The notes: a model not told the origin generated them from the letters alone. 9,879 nucleotides of DNA from JBDTMT01 sp039934135 (GCA_039934135.1 JBDTMT010000202.1:1-9879); one strand, 5' to 3'; shown: positions 1 to 7,075, counted from the stretch's first letter. Numbers and translations: made by a program.

Positions 1-1
1 C

Positions 2-460
2 CTCGATCCGCTGCCCGACCGTCGCGGCCAGTACGCGCTGCGCCGCGAGGAATATCTGTACTCCGCCATGTTGGCCGAAGCGGACGGCACGGCGCAGCCG
101 ACGCCGGAGTCGGGTGAGGGTGAGGACTCCGCGCCCTCGGCACAGGCCACGTACTTACTCGACTGTCCGAACGTCCCGAACGACCTGAACCTTCCGGGCA
201 GCTGCATGCCGGTTACGGCGCTCACCTTTCGCTACTACGACGAAACCGTCGGCGATTGGCGCGAGGAATGGGACAGCACCGACGACGCAACCCTCGGTCG
301 CCTGCCGTCGGCGGTCGAGATCGGGCTGGTGCTGGCCGATATCGACGGGGGCGAGCACGACTTCTCGACCATCGTCGACCTGCCGTTGGCGCGCGGTCAG
401 CCGACCCCGCCGGCGGGCGAGGCCGCGCTCGGCGGTCAGAGCGCGGGCCCCACACCATGA
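2..460 (+). CDS. gspJ: GspJ, type II secretion minor pseudopilin (C-terminal part; 5' end outside window)
   Basis: GspJ is a minor pseudopilin of the T2SS. With GspI, GspK and GspH it forms the tip complex that starts pseudopilus assembly at the inner membrane. Only the last 152 residues are visible, so the prepilin leader and hydrophobic helix are missing. What supports the call is the typical GspJ C-terminal beta-region: a VTALTFRYYDE strand, a W-x-EEWDS segment, then RLPSAVEIGLVLAD and a final strand ending in STIVDLPLA. The next gene is a clear gspK that overlaps it by 4 bases (ATGA), which is the standard operon order. Before the conserved strands lies a Pro/Glu/Ser-rich acidic stretch (about 77-150) and two cysteines 13 residues apart (codons at 164 and 203), which could form a periplasmic disulfide. 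A further 24 or so Gly/Pro/Ala-rich residues follow the last strand. The identification is firm from motifs and context. Confidence 0.9.
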   Translation, partial: LDPLPDRRGQYALRREEYLYSAMLAEADGTAQPTPESGEGEDSAPSAQATYLLDCPNVPNDLNLPGSCMPVTALTFRYYDETVGDWREEWDSTDDATLGRLPSAVEIGLVLADIDGGEHDFSTIVDLPLARGQPTPPAGEAALGGQSAGPTP

Positions 461-1683
461 TCACGAAGCCACGAGGTGCGGCTGCGCCACCGCGCCACGG
501 CGGCGTCGAGCGGTTGGCCGACGAGAGCGGTGTGGCGCTCATCATCGTGCTGGTGATCGTCGCCCTGCTGACCATCACCGTCATGGAGTTCACCTACACG
601 ACGCAGATCGATCAACATCGCACACGCAACGCTTTGCACGCCCTGCAGGCGCAGCTGCTGGCGCGCTCGGGGATCAACCTCGCCGAGGGTTTTCTGATGC
701 TCGACGACGAGCCGGCCTACGATGCCTACAGTGAGGACTGGTGGCTGCAGCTGCACCAGTTCTGCAGCGAGATGCGACTCGATGAGACCATGCGCATCCG
801 CTGCACGGTGCGCGACGAGAGCGGCAAGATCAACCTCAACAACACCCGTGAGCCGCCGCGCAGGGTGCAGTCCCAGCAGGTCACTGCCAGTGCCGTGCTG
901 CGCGACGCGATGCGCTGCATGTTCATGAAACGCGGCATCGACGTCGAGATCGTCGACAAACTGGCTGACTACTGGCAGCAGGAGGCGCCGCCGAATCCGG
1001 ACGGTACGCCGGGGGTGATTCCCGACTTCGGCACGTTGGAGGACTTCGGTGCCACCTTCGGCGTGCCTACCGAAGCGCTGCAGCAACTGCGTAACGTACT
1101 CACCGCCCAGCCGCGCGCACTGCTGCCGCGCATCAACGTCAACACCGCCACCTCAGAGGTGCTGGCCTCCATCGTCAGCGCCGAGAAACTGCCGGAATGC
1201 CCGCCAGACGACGTGGTGGAGAAGATCGTCGAGCGCCAGCAGGACCCGGACAATCCGATCAAGTCGTCGGGCGAAGTGACCGGCCTGATGGGCGGGGTCG
1301 AGAACGCCAATATCAAGGGCACGCTGTTCGACGTGCGCAGTCGCCTGTACCGCCTGGAGGCCAGCGCGATCACCAACTACGATCCCGAGAACCCCCGCGG
1401 CAGCGGCATCGGCCAGACGATCAGCGCGCTGGTTGCACGCCAGACCGGACCGGCCCCACGCACCGGCACGTCCACATCCACCGGCGGCGGAACGGTGGCG
1501 ACAGGCGGCCAGCAGGCCGTCGGCGCCAATGGCAAGCCGCTGCCCAACTGGACTTTGCGACCGCTGGACTGGCAAAAGGAAGGAGGCGCGCGACTGTTCC
1601 GCGCCCAGCCAAACGAGGAGCAGACCCCGGGAGCGACCGACGAAATGACCGCGCCGGGCGCCGGCGGCGGTTTCCCCGGCTGA
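457..1683 (+). CDS. gspK: GspK, type II secretion minor pseudopilin
   Basis: This 408-residue protein is the large minor pseudopilin that caps the pseudopilus tip with GspI and GspJ. The start is ATG 457, overlapping the gspJ stop; no good Shine-Dalgarno is seen, so translational coupling is likely. A long basic leader (residues 1-25) ends in DESG and is followed directly by VALIIVLVIVALLTITVMEF, the hydrophobic N-terminal helix. Prepilin peptidase should cut after Gly25. Position +5 of the mature protein is Ile rather than Glu, as is usual for GspK. Family hallmarks follow: ARSGINLAEG (69-78), RDESGKINLNN (119-129), an acidic-proline loop after DYWQQE (171-176), and LLPRINVNTATSEVLASI (222-239), the helix-hairpin-helix-like part. 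The last 78 residues are a Gly/Thr/Pro-rich low-complexity tail that contains a short LPNWTLRPLDW segment. The length is slightly above the usual 300-350, which the tail explains. Confidence 0.95.
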   Translation: MITKPRGAAAPPRHGGVERLADESGVALIIVLVIVALLTITVMEFTYTTQIDQHRTRNALHALQAQLLARSGINLAEGFLMLDDEPAYDAYSEDWWLQLHQFCSEMRLDETMRIRCTVRDESGKINLNNTREPPRRVQSQQVTASAVLRDAMRCMFMKRGIDVEIVDKLADYWQQEAPPNPDGTPGVIPDFGTLEDFGATFGVPTEALQQLRNVLTAQPRALLPRINVNTATSEVLASIVSAEKLPECPPDDVVEKIVERQQDPDNPIKSSGEVTGLMGGVENANIKGTLFDVRSRLYRLEASAITNYDPENPRGSGIGQTISALVARQTGPAPRTGTSTSTGGGTVATGGQQAVGANGKPLPNWTLRPLDWQKEGGARLFRAQPNEEQTPGATDEMTAPGAGGGFPG

Positions 1684-1693
1684 ACGACACGGC

Positions 1694-3373
1694 ATGCCAC
1701 AGCGGATTGTTTCTCTCGAGATCGGCGAGACCGAGCTGAAGGCTGCCATCCTGCAGACCAGCTTTCGCGACTATAAGGTCACCGGCTTCTATCGCCAGGC
1801 GCTCAACGGCAACGGCGACGCGCAGATCAAGCAGTTTCTCGCCCAGCACGGCGAGCCCGGCGACACCATTCTGACCGCGCTCGCCGGCGACCGCGTCACC
1901 TGGCGCACCTTCTTCCTGCCCTTCCGCGATGTGAAGAAGCTGGCCCAGACGGTGCCGTTCGAACTCGAGAGCACCGTTCCGTTCGGACTCGACGAGGTCG
2001 TCGTCGACTACCAGGTGCTGCACCGCGATCGCGCCGGCACCACGGTTCTCGCCGCGCTCGTTCCGCGAGAGGAACTCGAGCACCATCTCGAGCGCATGCA
2101 GCGCTTCGGCGCCGATCCGAAGGTGGTCGATGTCGGCCCCCTGGCGACGCTCAACACGCTCAGCCTGGTGCCCGATCTGCCGCCGACGTTCGCCTTCCTC
2201 GACTTCGGGCCGCGTAGCGTCACCATTGCGCTCTATCGCGAACGCATTCTCACCGGCTTGCGGACGCTCGACTGTGCGGCGGCGCCGGCGCCCGAGGAGA
2301 CCAACGGGGCCGCGGCGTTGCCGCTCGACGAGACGACCGACAGCGCTCCGCCGCTACTGCTTGACGACGTGATCGACAGCGAGGTGATCGACGACGCTGC
2401 CGCGCTGCTGCTCGACGAGGCGATCGACGGCGCGCCGGCGGCGCCGCACGACGAGGCGACCAACGGCGCTGCTGCGCTGCCGCTCGACGAGGTGGCGATC
2501 AACGGCGTTGCCGCGTGGTCGCTCGACGAGCTGATCGGCGACGTGCGTTGGTCGCTGCTGGCCTTGAACGGCGCGCCGCTCGACGAAGACCTCATCTGCT
2601 ACATCGCCGGAGCGCCGGGGCTGCTGGCCGAGATCGAGCCGGTGCTGGCACAACTGCCGGCGGAGGTCCGCCGACTGGACCGCGTCGCGCTGCGCAACCT
2701 GACGCCCGACGTCGGCGCGCAGGCCCCGGCGTTCAGTTCCAGCCTCGGCCTGGCCCTGCGCGAAATGGCACCGGCGGCGACGCTAGGCGTCAATTTCCGC
2801 CGCGGCGAGTTCACCTTTCACCGCGGGCAACAGGAGCTGCGCGCGGCGCTGCGCACCGTCGCTGTGCTGGGGGTCATCGTCATGCTGCTGACGGTGCTCG
2901 ACATGTTCGTCAAACATCAGCAGCTGCAGAGCCAGGTGGCAGGGGTGGAAGCGCAGATCGCCAAGATTTTCTCGGCCACCATGCCCGACGCCCTTCGCGT
3001 GCCAAACCCCAAGGCGGCCCTGCAGGAAGAGACGGATGCGTTGCGTCAGCGGGTCAACGTGCTGACGGACGTGGTGCCGGTCAGCACCTCGACGAGCATC
3101 GACATCCTGCGCGCCGCGGCCAGCGCGGTGCCGACCAAAGTCCGTATCGACTGCGAAGAGTACGCGATGGATCCCAACGAGGTGCGCGTGCGCTGCAACA
3201 CCGACACGTACGAGTCGGTCGACACCATCAAAGAAGGGCTGCAGAAGACCGGGTTCTTCAGCGACGTCGAGGTGAAGGACGCGAAGAACAGCCCGAAAGG
3301 TGGCGGCATCGACTTCCGCATGGTGTTGAAGCTGAACAAGAACGTACGCCCCCCTGGAGGCACGCACCCGTGA
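1694..3373 (+). CDS. gspL: GspL, type II secretion inner-membrane platform protein with internal repeat array
   Basis: GspL links the cytoplasmic ATPase GspE to the membrane platform (GspF, GspM). The 559-residue product begins with a PilM/actin-like fold (residues 4-365: VSLEIGETELKAAIL, then the TFAFLDFGPRSVTIALY nucleotide-fold-like strand pair at 165-181). It has one membrane segment (about 384-405, LRTVAVLGVIVMLLTVLDMF). A short coiled linker follows, then a periplasmic ferredoxin-like domain (about 466-550). The ATG lies 10 bases after the gspK stop with no evident Shine-Dalgarno, so coupling is likely. The protein is longer than the usual 380-450 residues. Most of the excess is an acidic, Ala/Leu-rich repeat array at residues 200-277, inserted into the cytoplasmic domain just before the DELIGDVRWSLLAL helix. 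The downstream gspM overlaps by 4 bases. The assignment is secure; the role of the insert is unknown. Confidence 0.94.
   Translation: MPQRIVSLEIGETELKAAILQTSFRDYKVTGFYRQALNGNGDAQIKQFLAQHGEPGDTILTALAGDRVTWRTFFLPFRDVKKLAQTVPFELESTVPFGLDEVVVDYQVLHRDRAGTTVLAALVPREELEHHLERMQRFGADPKVVDVGPLATLNTLSLVPDLPPTFAFLDFGPRSVTIALYRERILTGLRTLDCAAAPAPEETNGAAALPLDETTDSAPPLLLDDVIDSEVIDDAAALLLDEAIDGAPAAPHDEATNGAAALPLDEVAINGVAAWSLDELIGDVRWSLLALNGAPLDEDLICYIAGAPGLLAEIEPVLAQLPAEVRRLDRVALRNLTPDVGAQAPAFSSSLGLALREMAPAATLGVNFRRGEFTFHRGQQELRAALRTVAVLGVIVMLLTVLDMFVKHQQLQSQVAGVEAQIAKIFSATMPDALRVPNPKAALQEETDALRQRVNVLTDVVPVSTSTSIDILRAAASAVPTKVRIDCEEYAMDPNEVRVRCNTDTYESVDTIKEGLQKTGFFSDVEVKDAKNSPKGGGIDFRMVLKLNKNVRPPGGTHP
2291..2524 (+). 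repeat. Imperfect tandem repeat array, about 36-nt unit, inside gspL
   Basis: Six in-frame units can be laid end to end: 2291-2326, 2327-2362, 2363-2413, 2414-2449, 2450-2485 and 2486-2524. They measure 36, 36, 51, 36, 36 and 39 nt. Each encodes a variant of D-E-x-x-(D/N)-(G/S)-A-A-A-L-P-L. Units 1 and 5 share nine consecutive residues (TNGAAALPL); their 27 coding bases differ at only four positions, all synonymous. The motif CTCGACGAG recurs at most unit junctions and also starts the flanking native segment (SLDELIGD, from 2522), so the array may have grown from that segment. The unit lengths are all multiples of three, so the frame is kept. Confidence 0.8.
3356..3360 (+). promoter_or_regulatory. 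Ribosome binding site that fixes the GTG start of gspM
   Basis: A GGAGG lies in the last codons of gspL, nine bases before the GTG at 3370. It is the best Shine-Dalgarno within the T2SS gene run, and it places the gspM start at GTG 3370 rather than at an upstream codon inside gspL. The GTG overlaps the gspL stop (GTGA), so termination and re-initiation are probably coupled. Confidence 0.75.
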
Positions 3374-3999
3374 GGTTCGATCTGAGTCAGCTCACCGCGG
3401 CCTACCAGCGGCTGTCGGCGCGCGAGCGCACGCTGGTCGGCGTCGTCGTCGGCGTCGTCCTGGTGATGGGTCTCTACACATTGGTGTGGCAACCGCTGGA
3501 AGACGGCCGCACGCAGCTCTCGAAGCGCATCCAGACGCGTCAGCGCGATCTGGTCGAAATGCAGCATATGCGCGAGACCTACCTCGAGCTGATGAATCAG
3601 TATGAGCTGCGCGAGAAGATCATCGAAAAGGCGGATCCGAAGTTCTCGCTCTTCCCGCACATCGAGGCGACCGTCGGCGAGGTGGTGGGGCGCGAGAAGA
3701 TCGCCTCGATGAATCCGCAGAACAAGGAAATCGGCGGCGCCTACCGCGAGGAGTCGGTCGAGATCAAACTCAACGGCATCACCCTCGATCAGCTCACCGA
3801 TCTGATGTACCGCATCGAGAAGGGCGCGCAGCCGCTGCGCCTGACGCGTCTGCAAGTGAAGAAGCGCGTGCGCGAGCCGCAGAACTTCGACGTCGTCGCG
3901 ACGGTCGCGATGCTCAAGGCGCTGGCGACCAAACCGGTGGAAGCAGTTCCGCCGCCTGACGAGGCGCCGGCGGAAGCGCCGAATCCGGGTGGGGCGTGA
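3370..3999 (+). CDS. gspM: GspM, type II secretion inner-membrane platform protein
   Basis: GspM is a bitopic inner-membrane protein that pairs with GspL and stabilises it in the T2SS assembly platform. The 209-residue product has a short cytoplasmic N-terminus with the LSARERTLVG signature typical of GspM. One membrane helix follows (about 21-39, ending in LYTLVWQPLEDG). Next are a charged, probably coiled-coil stretch (about 43-85) and a periplasmic alpha/beta domain of the ferredoxin-like PilO/GspM kind (about 88-187). The C-terminal 20 residues are Pro/Glu/Ala-rich and look disordered. The GTG start is chosen because of the GGAGG nine bases upstream and the 4-base overlap with gspL. The same frame stays open far upstream inside gspL, but those residues are Arg-rich and unlike any GspM. 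The stop overlaps the start of gspN. Confidence 0.93.
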   Translation: MRFDLSQLTAAYQRLSARERTLVGVVVGVVLVMGLYTLVWQPLEDGRTQLSKRIQTRQRDLVEMQHMRETYLELMNQYELREKIIEKADPKFSLFPHIEATVGEVVGREKIASMNPQNKEIGGAYREESVEIKLNGITLDQLTDLMYRIEKGAQPLRLTRLQVKKRVREPQNFDVVATVAMLKALATKPVEAVPPPDEAPAEAPNPGGA

Positions 4000-4919
4000 T
4001 GAAAACTCCCGCGTTGCGGCTCCCGGCGTGGCGGCCGTCGTTTGACTGGGTGGACGGTCTCGGCGGGCGCAGCCTGCTGCTGTACTCGCTCTACACGCTG
4101 ATCCTCTTCGTCATCTTCCTCTTCGCCAACTTTCCGCACGGCCTGTTGTTGCAACGCTTGCTGCATTCCGTGGACCTGCCCGGCATGCGCCTCGATATCG
4201 GCGACGCGCGCTTCGCCTGGTGGCGGGGCTTCGAGTTGCAGCGCGTGCAGCTCGGTCCGGCGGATCCTGCCGAGCCTGCGTATCTCGAGGCCGACAGCGT
4301 CTACGTGCGGCCCGGACTGGACGGGCTCTTCAGCGGACACCCGCGCTCCGTCAAGGTGAGCGGTCCGCTGTACGGCGGCGATGTCGACCTGCAGATCGCC
4401 ACTGGCGACATGAACCGTGCCACCCTCACCGTCGATGACTTGCAGCTGCAGCGCTACGCGCTGCTGACGGCTTTGCTCGAAGGTGGCCAGCTCGCCGGTG
4501 CGCTGTCGGGCGCCATGACCATTGAGACGCACGGCGCCAGTACCGACGATCTTCGTTCGGCCGGCGAATTCGAGCTCAGCAAGGCGAGCCTGACGGACGC
4601 AAAGCGCGGCGGCATCCCCGTGCCAACGCTGCATTTCGACGCCATGACGTTGAAGTACAGCGTCCAGGGCTCGCGCTTCGAGATTCAGGAATTCGAGGCT
4701 GACGGACCCGAGATGAAAGTCTCGATCAGCGGCCAGATCGCCCTGCGCCAGCCGGTCTCGGATAGTGTGCTGAATCTCAAGTTGACCGCCGTTCCGGGGC
4801 CCGACGCCAGCGACCAGATCAAAACGGTGCTGTCGATGCTGCCGCCGCCCGCCAAAGGCGCCAAGCCGGATACCCCGCATGTTGTGAGCGGGACGCTGTC
4901 GAAGCCGCGACTGCGCTGA
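3999..4919 (+). CDS. gspN: GspN, type II secretion protein N (AsmA-like, single membrane anchor)
   Basis: GspN is an accessory T2SS protein found in some lineages. It is anchored in the inner membrane with a long periplasmic beta-rich part distantly like AsmA; its exact role is not settled. The 306-residue product has an N-terminal membrane helix (about 26-45, LLLYSLYTLILFVIFLFANF). A region of alternating beta strands follows, carrying the usual signature elements: YLEADSVYVRPGLDGLFSG (95-113), SGPLYGGDVDLQI (121-133), and the terminal HVVSGTLSKPRLR. ATG 3999 is preferred because it forms a TGATG overlap with the gspM stop and has GGTGGGG four bases upstream. A GTG three bases earlier (3996) is a possible alternative. 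Its place directly after gspM supports the call. Sequence conservation of this family is low, so the name rests partly on context. Confidence 0.88.
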   Translation: MKTPALRLPAWRPSFDWVDGLGGRSLLLYSLYTLILFVIFLFANFPHGLLLQRLLHSVDLPGMRLDIGDARFAWWRGFELQRVQLGPADPAEPAYLEADSVYVRPGLDGLFSGHPRSVKVSGPLYGGDVDLQIATGDMNRATLTVDDLQLQRYALLTALLEGGQLAGALSGAMTIETHGASTDDLRSAGEFELSKASLTDAKRGGIPVPTLHFDAMTLKYSVQGSRFEIQEFEADGPEMKVSISGQIALRQPVSDSVLNLKLTAVPGPDASDQIKTVLSMLPPPAKGAKPDTPHVVSGTLSKPRLR

Positions 4920-4922
4920 TCC

Positions 4923-4938
4923 TGCACGGCCCGGTGCA
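4923..4938 (+). repeat. Short inverted repeat in the ribosome binding region of the ligase gene
   Basis: TGCAC and GTGCA pair across a six-base loop in the 21-base gap between gspN and the ligase gene, ending two bases before the ATG. No recognisable Shine-Dalgarno is present in this gap, so the hairpin could dampen initiation. The stem is only 5 bp and may be chance in GC-rich DNA. Confidence 0.3.
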
Positions 4939-4940
4939 CC

Positions 4941-6440
4941 ATGTCCCGCCCGCGCGTGACTGAGCCCCGCACGCTCGACGCCGCGTTGACAGATTGGGCG
5001 CAGCGTTTTGCCGACCACGCGGCGGCGATCGGCAGCGGAGCGCGTCTGCGTTTCGGCGAGCTCGACGGCGCTGCCGATCTCTGGGCCCGACGCCTCGCTG
5101 CCGCCGGCGTCCAACCGGGCGCGCGTGTCGCGTTGTTGGCGGCCAACCAACCGGCGTGGTTGGCCGCCGCCTTCGGCGTCTGGCGGGCGGCGGCAACCCT
5201 GGTGCCGGTGTCGACGTTCGTGACGCCGCGCGAATTGGGCGAGATCCTCGCCGATGCGGATGTCGAGGCGATGATCGTGCAGCCGCGCATGGGGGCGCGC
5301 GATCTGTTGGCGATGGCGGCGGCGTTGCCAACCGCGCAGCGGCCGCCGCGGCTCCTGTCGCTGATCGAGGACAGCGCGCCAGCCGCCGCGCCGGCTGCCG
5401 GTGCGCCGCTGCCGAGCGCGGAATCGACGGCCTGCATCCTCTACACCTCGGGCACGACCGGCGCGCCGAAGGGCGTGATGCTGTCGCATCGCGCCATTCT
5501 CGCCACGGTGGAACCCACCGCCGAGCGCGGCGGCTTGGTGCCCGGCGATGTCGCCCTGTCCACCCTGCCGCTATTCTGGGTCGCCGGCCTGGTGATCCGG
5601 GCTTTGCCGACGCTGGCCTCCGGCGCCGCGTTGCTGACTCTGGAGACCTTCACCGCCGACGGCCTGCTGGCGGCCTTGCGCGCCGAGCAGCCGAGCGCGT
5701 TGCATCTGCGCCCGCCGCAGGTCGGACAACTGCTGGCCCATGCGGAGTTCGATCCGGCTGGGCTCAGCGCGGTGCGGCGCGGCGGCGGACGGGTCGACTG
5801 GTTCGCGCCGCATCTCGACGCCGAACGCGTCCGCTTCATCACCGGCTACGGCATGACCGAGACCGCGGGCTACGTCACCGCGCTCGACTGGCGCGACGCC
5901 GTTGCGGTGCGTGCCACCGGCATCGGCACGCCGCTGCCAGGTGTCGAGCTGCGCATCGTCGACGGCGAGGTGCGCGTCCGCGGCCCGGGGCTGTTCAGCG
6001 GCTACCACAAGCAGCCGCCCGGCACCGGCGTGGACGCCGACGGATTCTTTTGCACCGGCGACCTGGGACGCATCGATGCCGATGGGACGTTCCACTTTTC
6101 CGGTCGCAGCAAAGACCTGCTGCGCATCAAAGGCATCAACGTGTCGCCGGTCGAAGTCGAGAGCGTGCTCGGCGCTCACCCGGCAGTCGATAGCGTGTAC
6201 GTGGTTGGCGTGCCGCCCGACGGGCTGGATCAAGAGCTCGTCGCGCTCGTGGTGGCGCGCGATCATGCACCGCTACCGGAAGCTGCGCTGCGCGCCCACG
6301 CCGCCACGACGTTGTCCCACTACAAGCGCCCGACGTACTATGTCGCGTTGCGGCGCGACGAGGTGCCGCTCGGCGGTACCGCCAAGCCGCATCGCGCCGC
6401 GCTGGCGGCTCTGGCTACCGACCGTCTGCGGTCGGGCTGA
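4941..6440 (+). CDS. Class I adenylate-forming enzyme, probable acyl-CoA ligase/synthetase
   Basis: The enzyme probably activates a carboxylic acid with ATP to an acyl-adenylate, then transfers the acyl group to CoA. The 499-residue length is typical of the family. All core motifs are in order. The phosphate-binding loop YTSGTTGAPKG is at 168-178, and the aromatic-turn motif GYGMTETAG at 302-310. CTGDLGRID at 371-379 holds the ribose-binding Asp374. The hinge and A8 region GRSKDLLRIKGINVSPVE is at 388-405, and Lys482, within GGTAKPHR, is the expected catalytic lysine. There is no carrier domain and no signal peptide, so it is a stand-alone cytoplasmic enzyme. The substrate cannot be read from sequence; medium or long fatty, aromatic or steroid-type acids are all possible. 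The gene starts 21 bases after gspN, so it may be co-transcribed with the T2SS genes, although no functional link is known. The A4 region (GGGRVDWFAP) looks slightly shorter than in typical relatives. Confidence 0.92.
   Translation: MSRPRVTEPRTLDAALTDWAQRFADHAAAIGSGARLRFGELDGAADLWARRLAAAGVQPGARVALLAANQPAWLAAAFGVWRAAATLVPVSTFVTPRELGEILADADVEAMIVQPRMGARDLLAMAAALPTAQRPPRLLSLIEDSAPAAAPAAGAPLPSAESTACILYTSGTTGAPKGVMLSHRAILATVEPTAERGGLVPGDVALSTLPLFWVAGLVIRALPTLASGAALLTLETFTADGLLAALRAEQPSALHLRPPQVGQLLAHAEFDPAGLSAVRRGGGRVDWFAPHLDAERVRFITGYGMTETAGYVTALDWRDAVAVRATGIGTPLPGVELRIVDGEVRVRGPGLFSGYHKQPPGTGVDADGFFCTGDLGRIDADGTFHFSGRSKDLLRIKGINVSPVEVESVLGAHPAVDSVYVVGVPPDGLDQELVALVVARDHAPLPEAALRAHAATTLSHYKRPTYYVALRRDEVPLGGTAKPHRAALAALATDRLRSG
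6418..6435 (+). terminator. Candidate hairpin terminator at the end of the ligase gene
   Basis: CCGACCG and CGGTCGG form a perfect 7-bp stem with a TCTG loop, overlapping the last codons of the ligase gene just before its stop. No T-run follows, so it is not a classical intrinsic terminator. It could assist termination or protect the transcript end, or be a coincidence of coding sequence. Its position before a gene with its own strong ribosome binding site is consistent with a transcript end. Confidence 0.35.
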
Positions 6441-6470
6441 GAGCGGTTCGGCCCACACGCCAGCGGCGCA

Positions 6471-6499
6471 TTGACGCTGCGAGTCCGATCGCCGACATT
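6471..6499 (+). promoter_or_regulatory. Weak sigma-70-like promoter candidate for sufT
   Basis: TTGACG at 6471-6476 matches the -35 consensus at five of six positions. Seventeen bases later GACATT (6494-6499) matches the -10 consensus at only three of six. The pair lies in the 89-base gap before sufT. The -35 is good and the -10 is poor, so this is only a candidate. Confidence 0.25.
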
Positions 6500-6529
6500 G
6501 AGAGTCCACAATCCGAACGGAGGGTCTTC

Positions 6530-7075
6530 ATGGCGTACGAGCAGATCGAAACGCGGCGCGAGTGCGACGCGGTGGCAATCCCGCAGGGCGTCTCCGTGCG
6601 CATTCCGGCCGGCACCCAGGCGGTGCTGACGCAGTCCCTCGGCGGCAGCTACACGCTGCAGATTCCGAGCATGGGCGGACTGTTCCGCGTCGCCGGGATG
6701 GACGCCGACGCGCTCGGACTCGAAGTCGCGCCTGAGGTTCAGCCGAGTGGCGAGGCTGGGCCGGTCAGCGAAGAGCGCGTTTGGGACGTGTTGAAAGCCG
6801 TTTACGACCCCGAGATCCCCGTCAATATCGTCGACCTCGGGTTGGTGTACGACCTGCGCGTCCTGCCGCAGGCCAGCGGTCAGAGCCGCGTCGAGGTGAA
6901 GATGACCCTGACCGCGCAGGGCTGCGGAATGGGCGGGCCGATCTCGATGGATGCCAAGCAGCGCATCGAGAACCTCCCCGGTGTTGATGAAGCCGACGTC
7001 CAGGTCGTGTGGGATCCACCTTGGAATCCGCACATGATTTCTCCAGAGGGGCGCGCCAAGCTCGGTATGGAATAG
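6530..7075 (+). CDS. sufT: SufT, putative Fe-S cluster assembly protein (long form, DUF59/MIP18 family)
   Basis: SufT is a cytoplasmic factor implicated in maturation of iron-sulfur proteins, especially under high Fe-S demand. The 181-residue product has the long-form layout. An N-terminal region carries IPAGTQAVLTQSLGGSYTLQ (25-44). A DUF59 domain follows (about 78-165), with DPEIPVNIVDLGLVYDL (93-109) and TAQGCGMG (128-135), where Cys132 is the conserved cysteine. The conserved C-terminus is VVWDPPWNPHMIS (159-171). The ATG is well set by CGGAGGG at 6518-6523, six bases upstream, the strongest ribosome binding site in the window. Unlike in many genomes, no sufB, sufC, sufD or sufS gene is visible beside it. 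It appears to be an independent unit after the ligase gene. The family assignment is firm; the biochemical role of the family is only partly known. Confidence 0.93.
   Translation: MAYEQIETRRECDAVAIPQGVSVRIPAGTQAVLTQSLGGSYTLQIPSMGGLFRVAGMDADALGLEVAPEVQPSGEAGPVSEERVWDVLKAVYDPEIPVNIVDLGLVYDLRVLPQASGQSRVEVKMTLTAQGCGMGGPISMDAKQRIENLPGVDEADVQVVWDPPWNPHMISPEGRAKLGME

Noticed and set aside
256..456. Upstream extension of gspK in the same frame
   Set aside because: It would lie within the conserved C-terminal strands of gspJ, and its residues are Arg-rich. ATG 457 gives the normal prepilin leader and the ATGA overlap.
2291..2524. CRISPR-like or mobile repeat
   Set aside because: The units are contiguous, degenerate, in-frame coding repeats with no spacers and no terminal inverted repeats.
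2515..3369. Upstream extension of gspM inside gspL
   Set aside because: The translated residues are low-complexity Arg/Gly and resemble no GspM. The GGAGG and the GTGA overlap place the start at 3370.
3789..5489. Long minus-strand open frame (566 codons) opposite gspM, gspN and the ligase gene
   Set aside because: Its translation is rich in Arg, Gly, Gln and Ala with no domain pattern. It is antisense to three well-supported genes and is a typical GC-rich shadow frame.
4994..6193. Plus-strand open frame of 399 codons inside the ligase gene
   Set aside because: It is an arginine-rich translation in another frame of a gene that has all adenylate-forming motifs.
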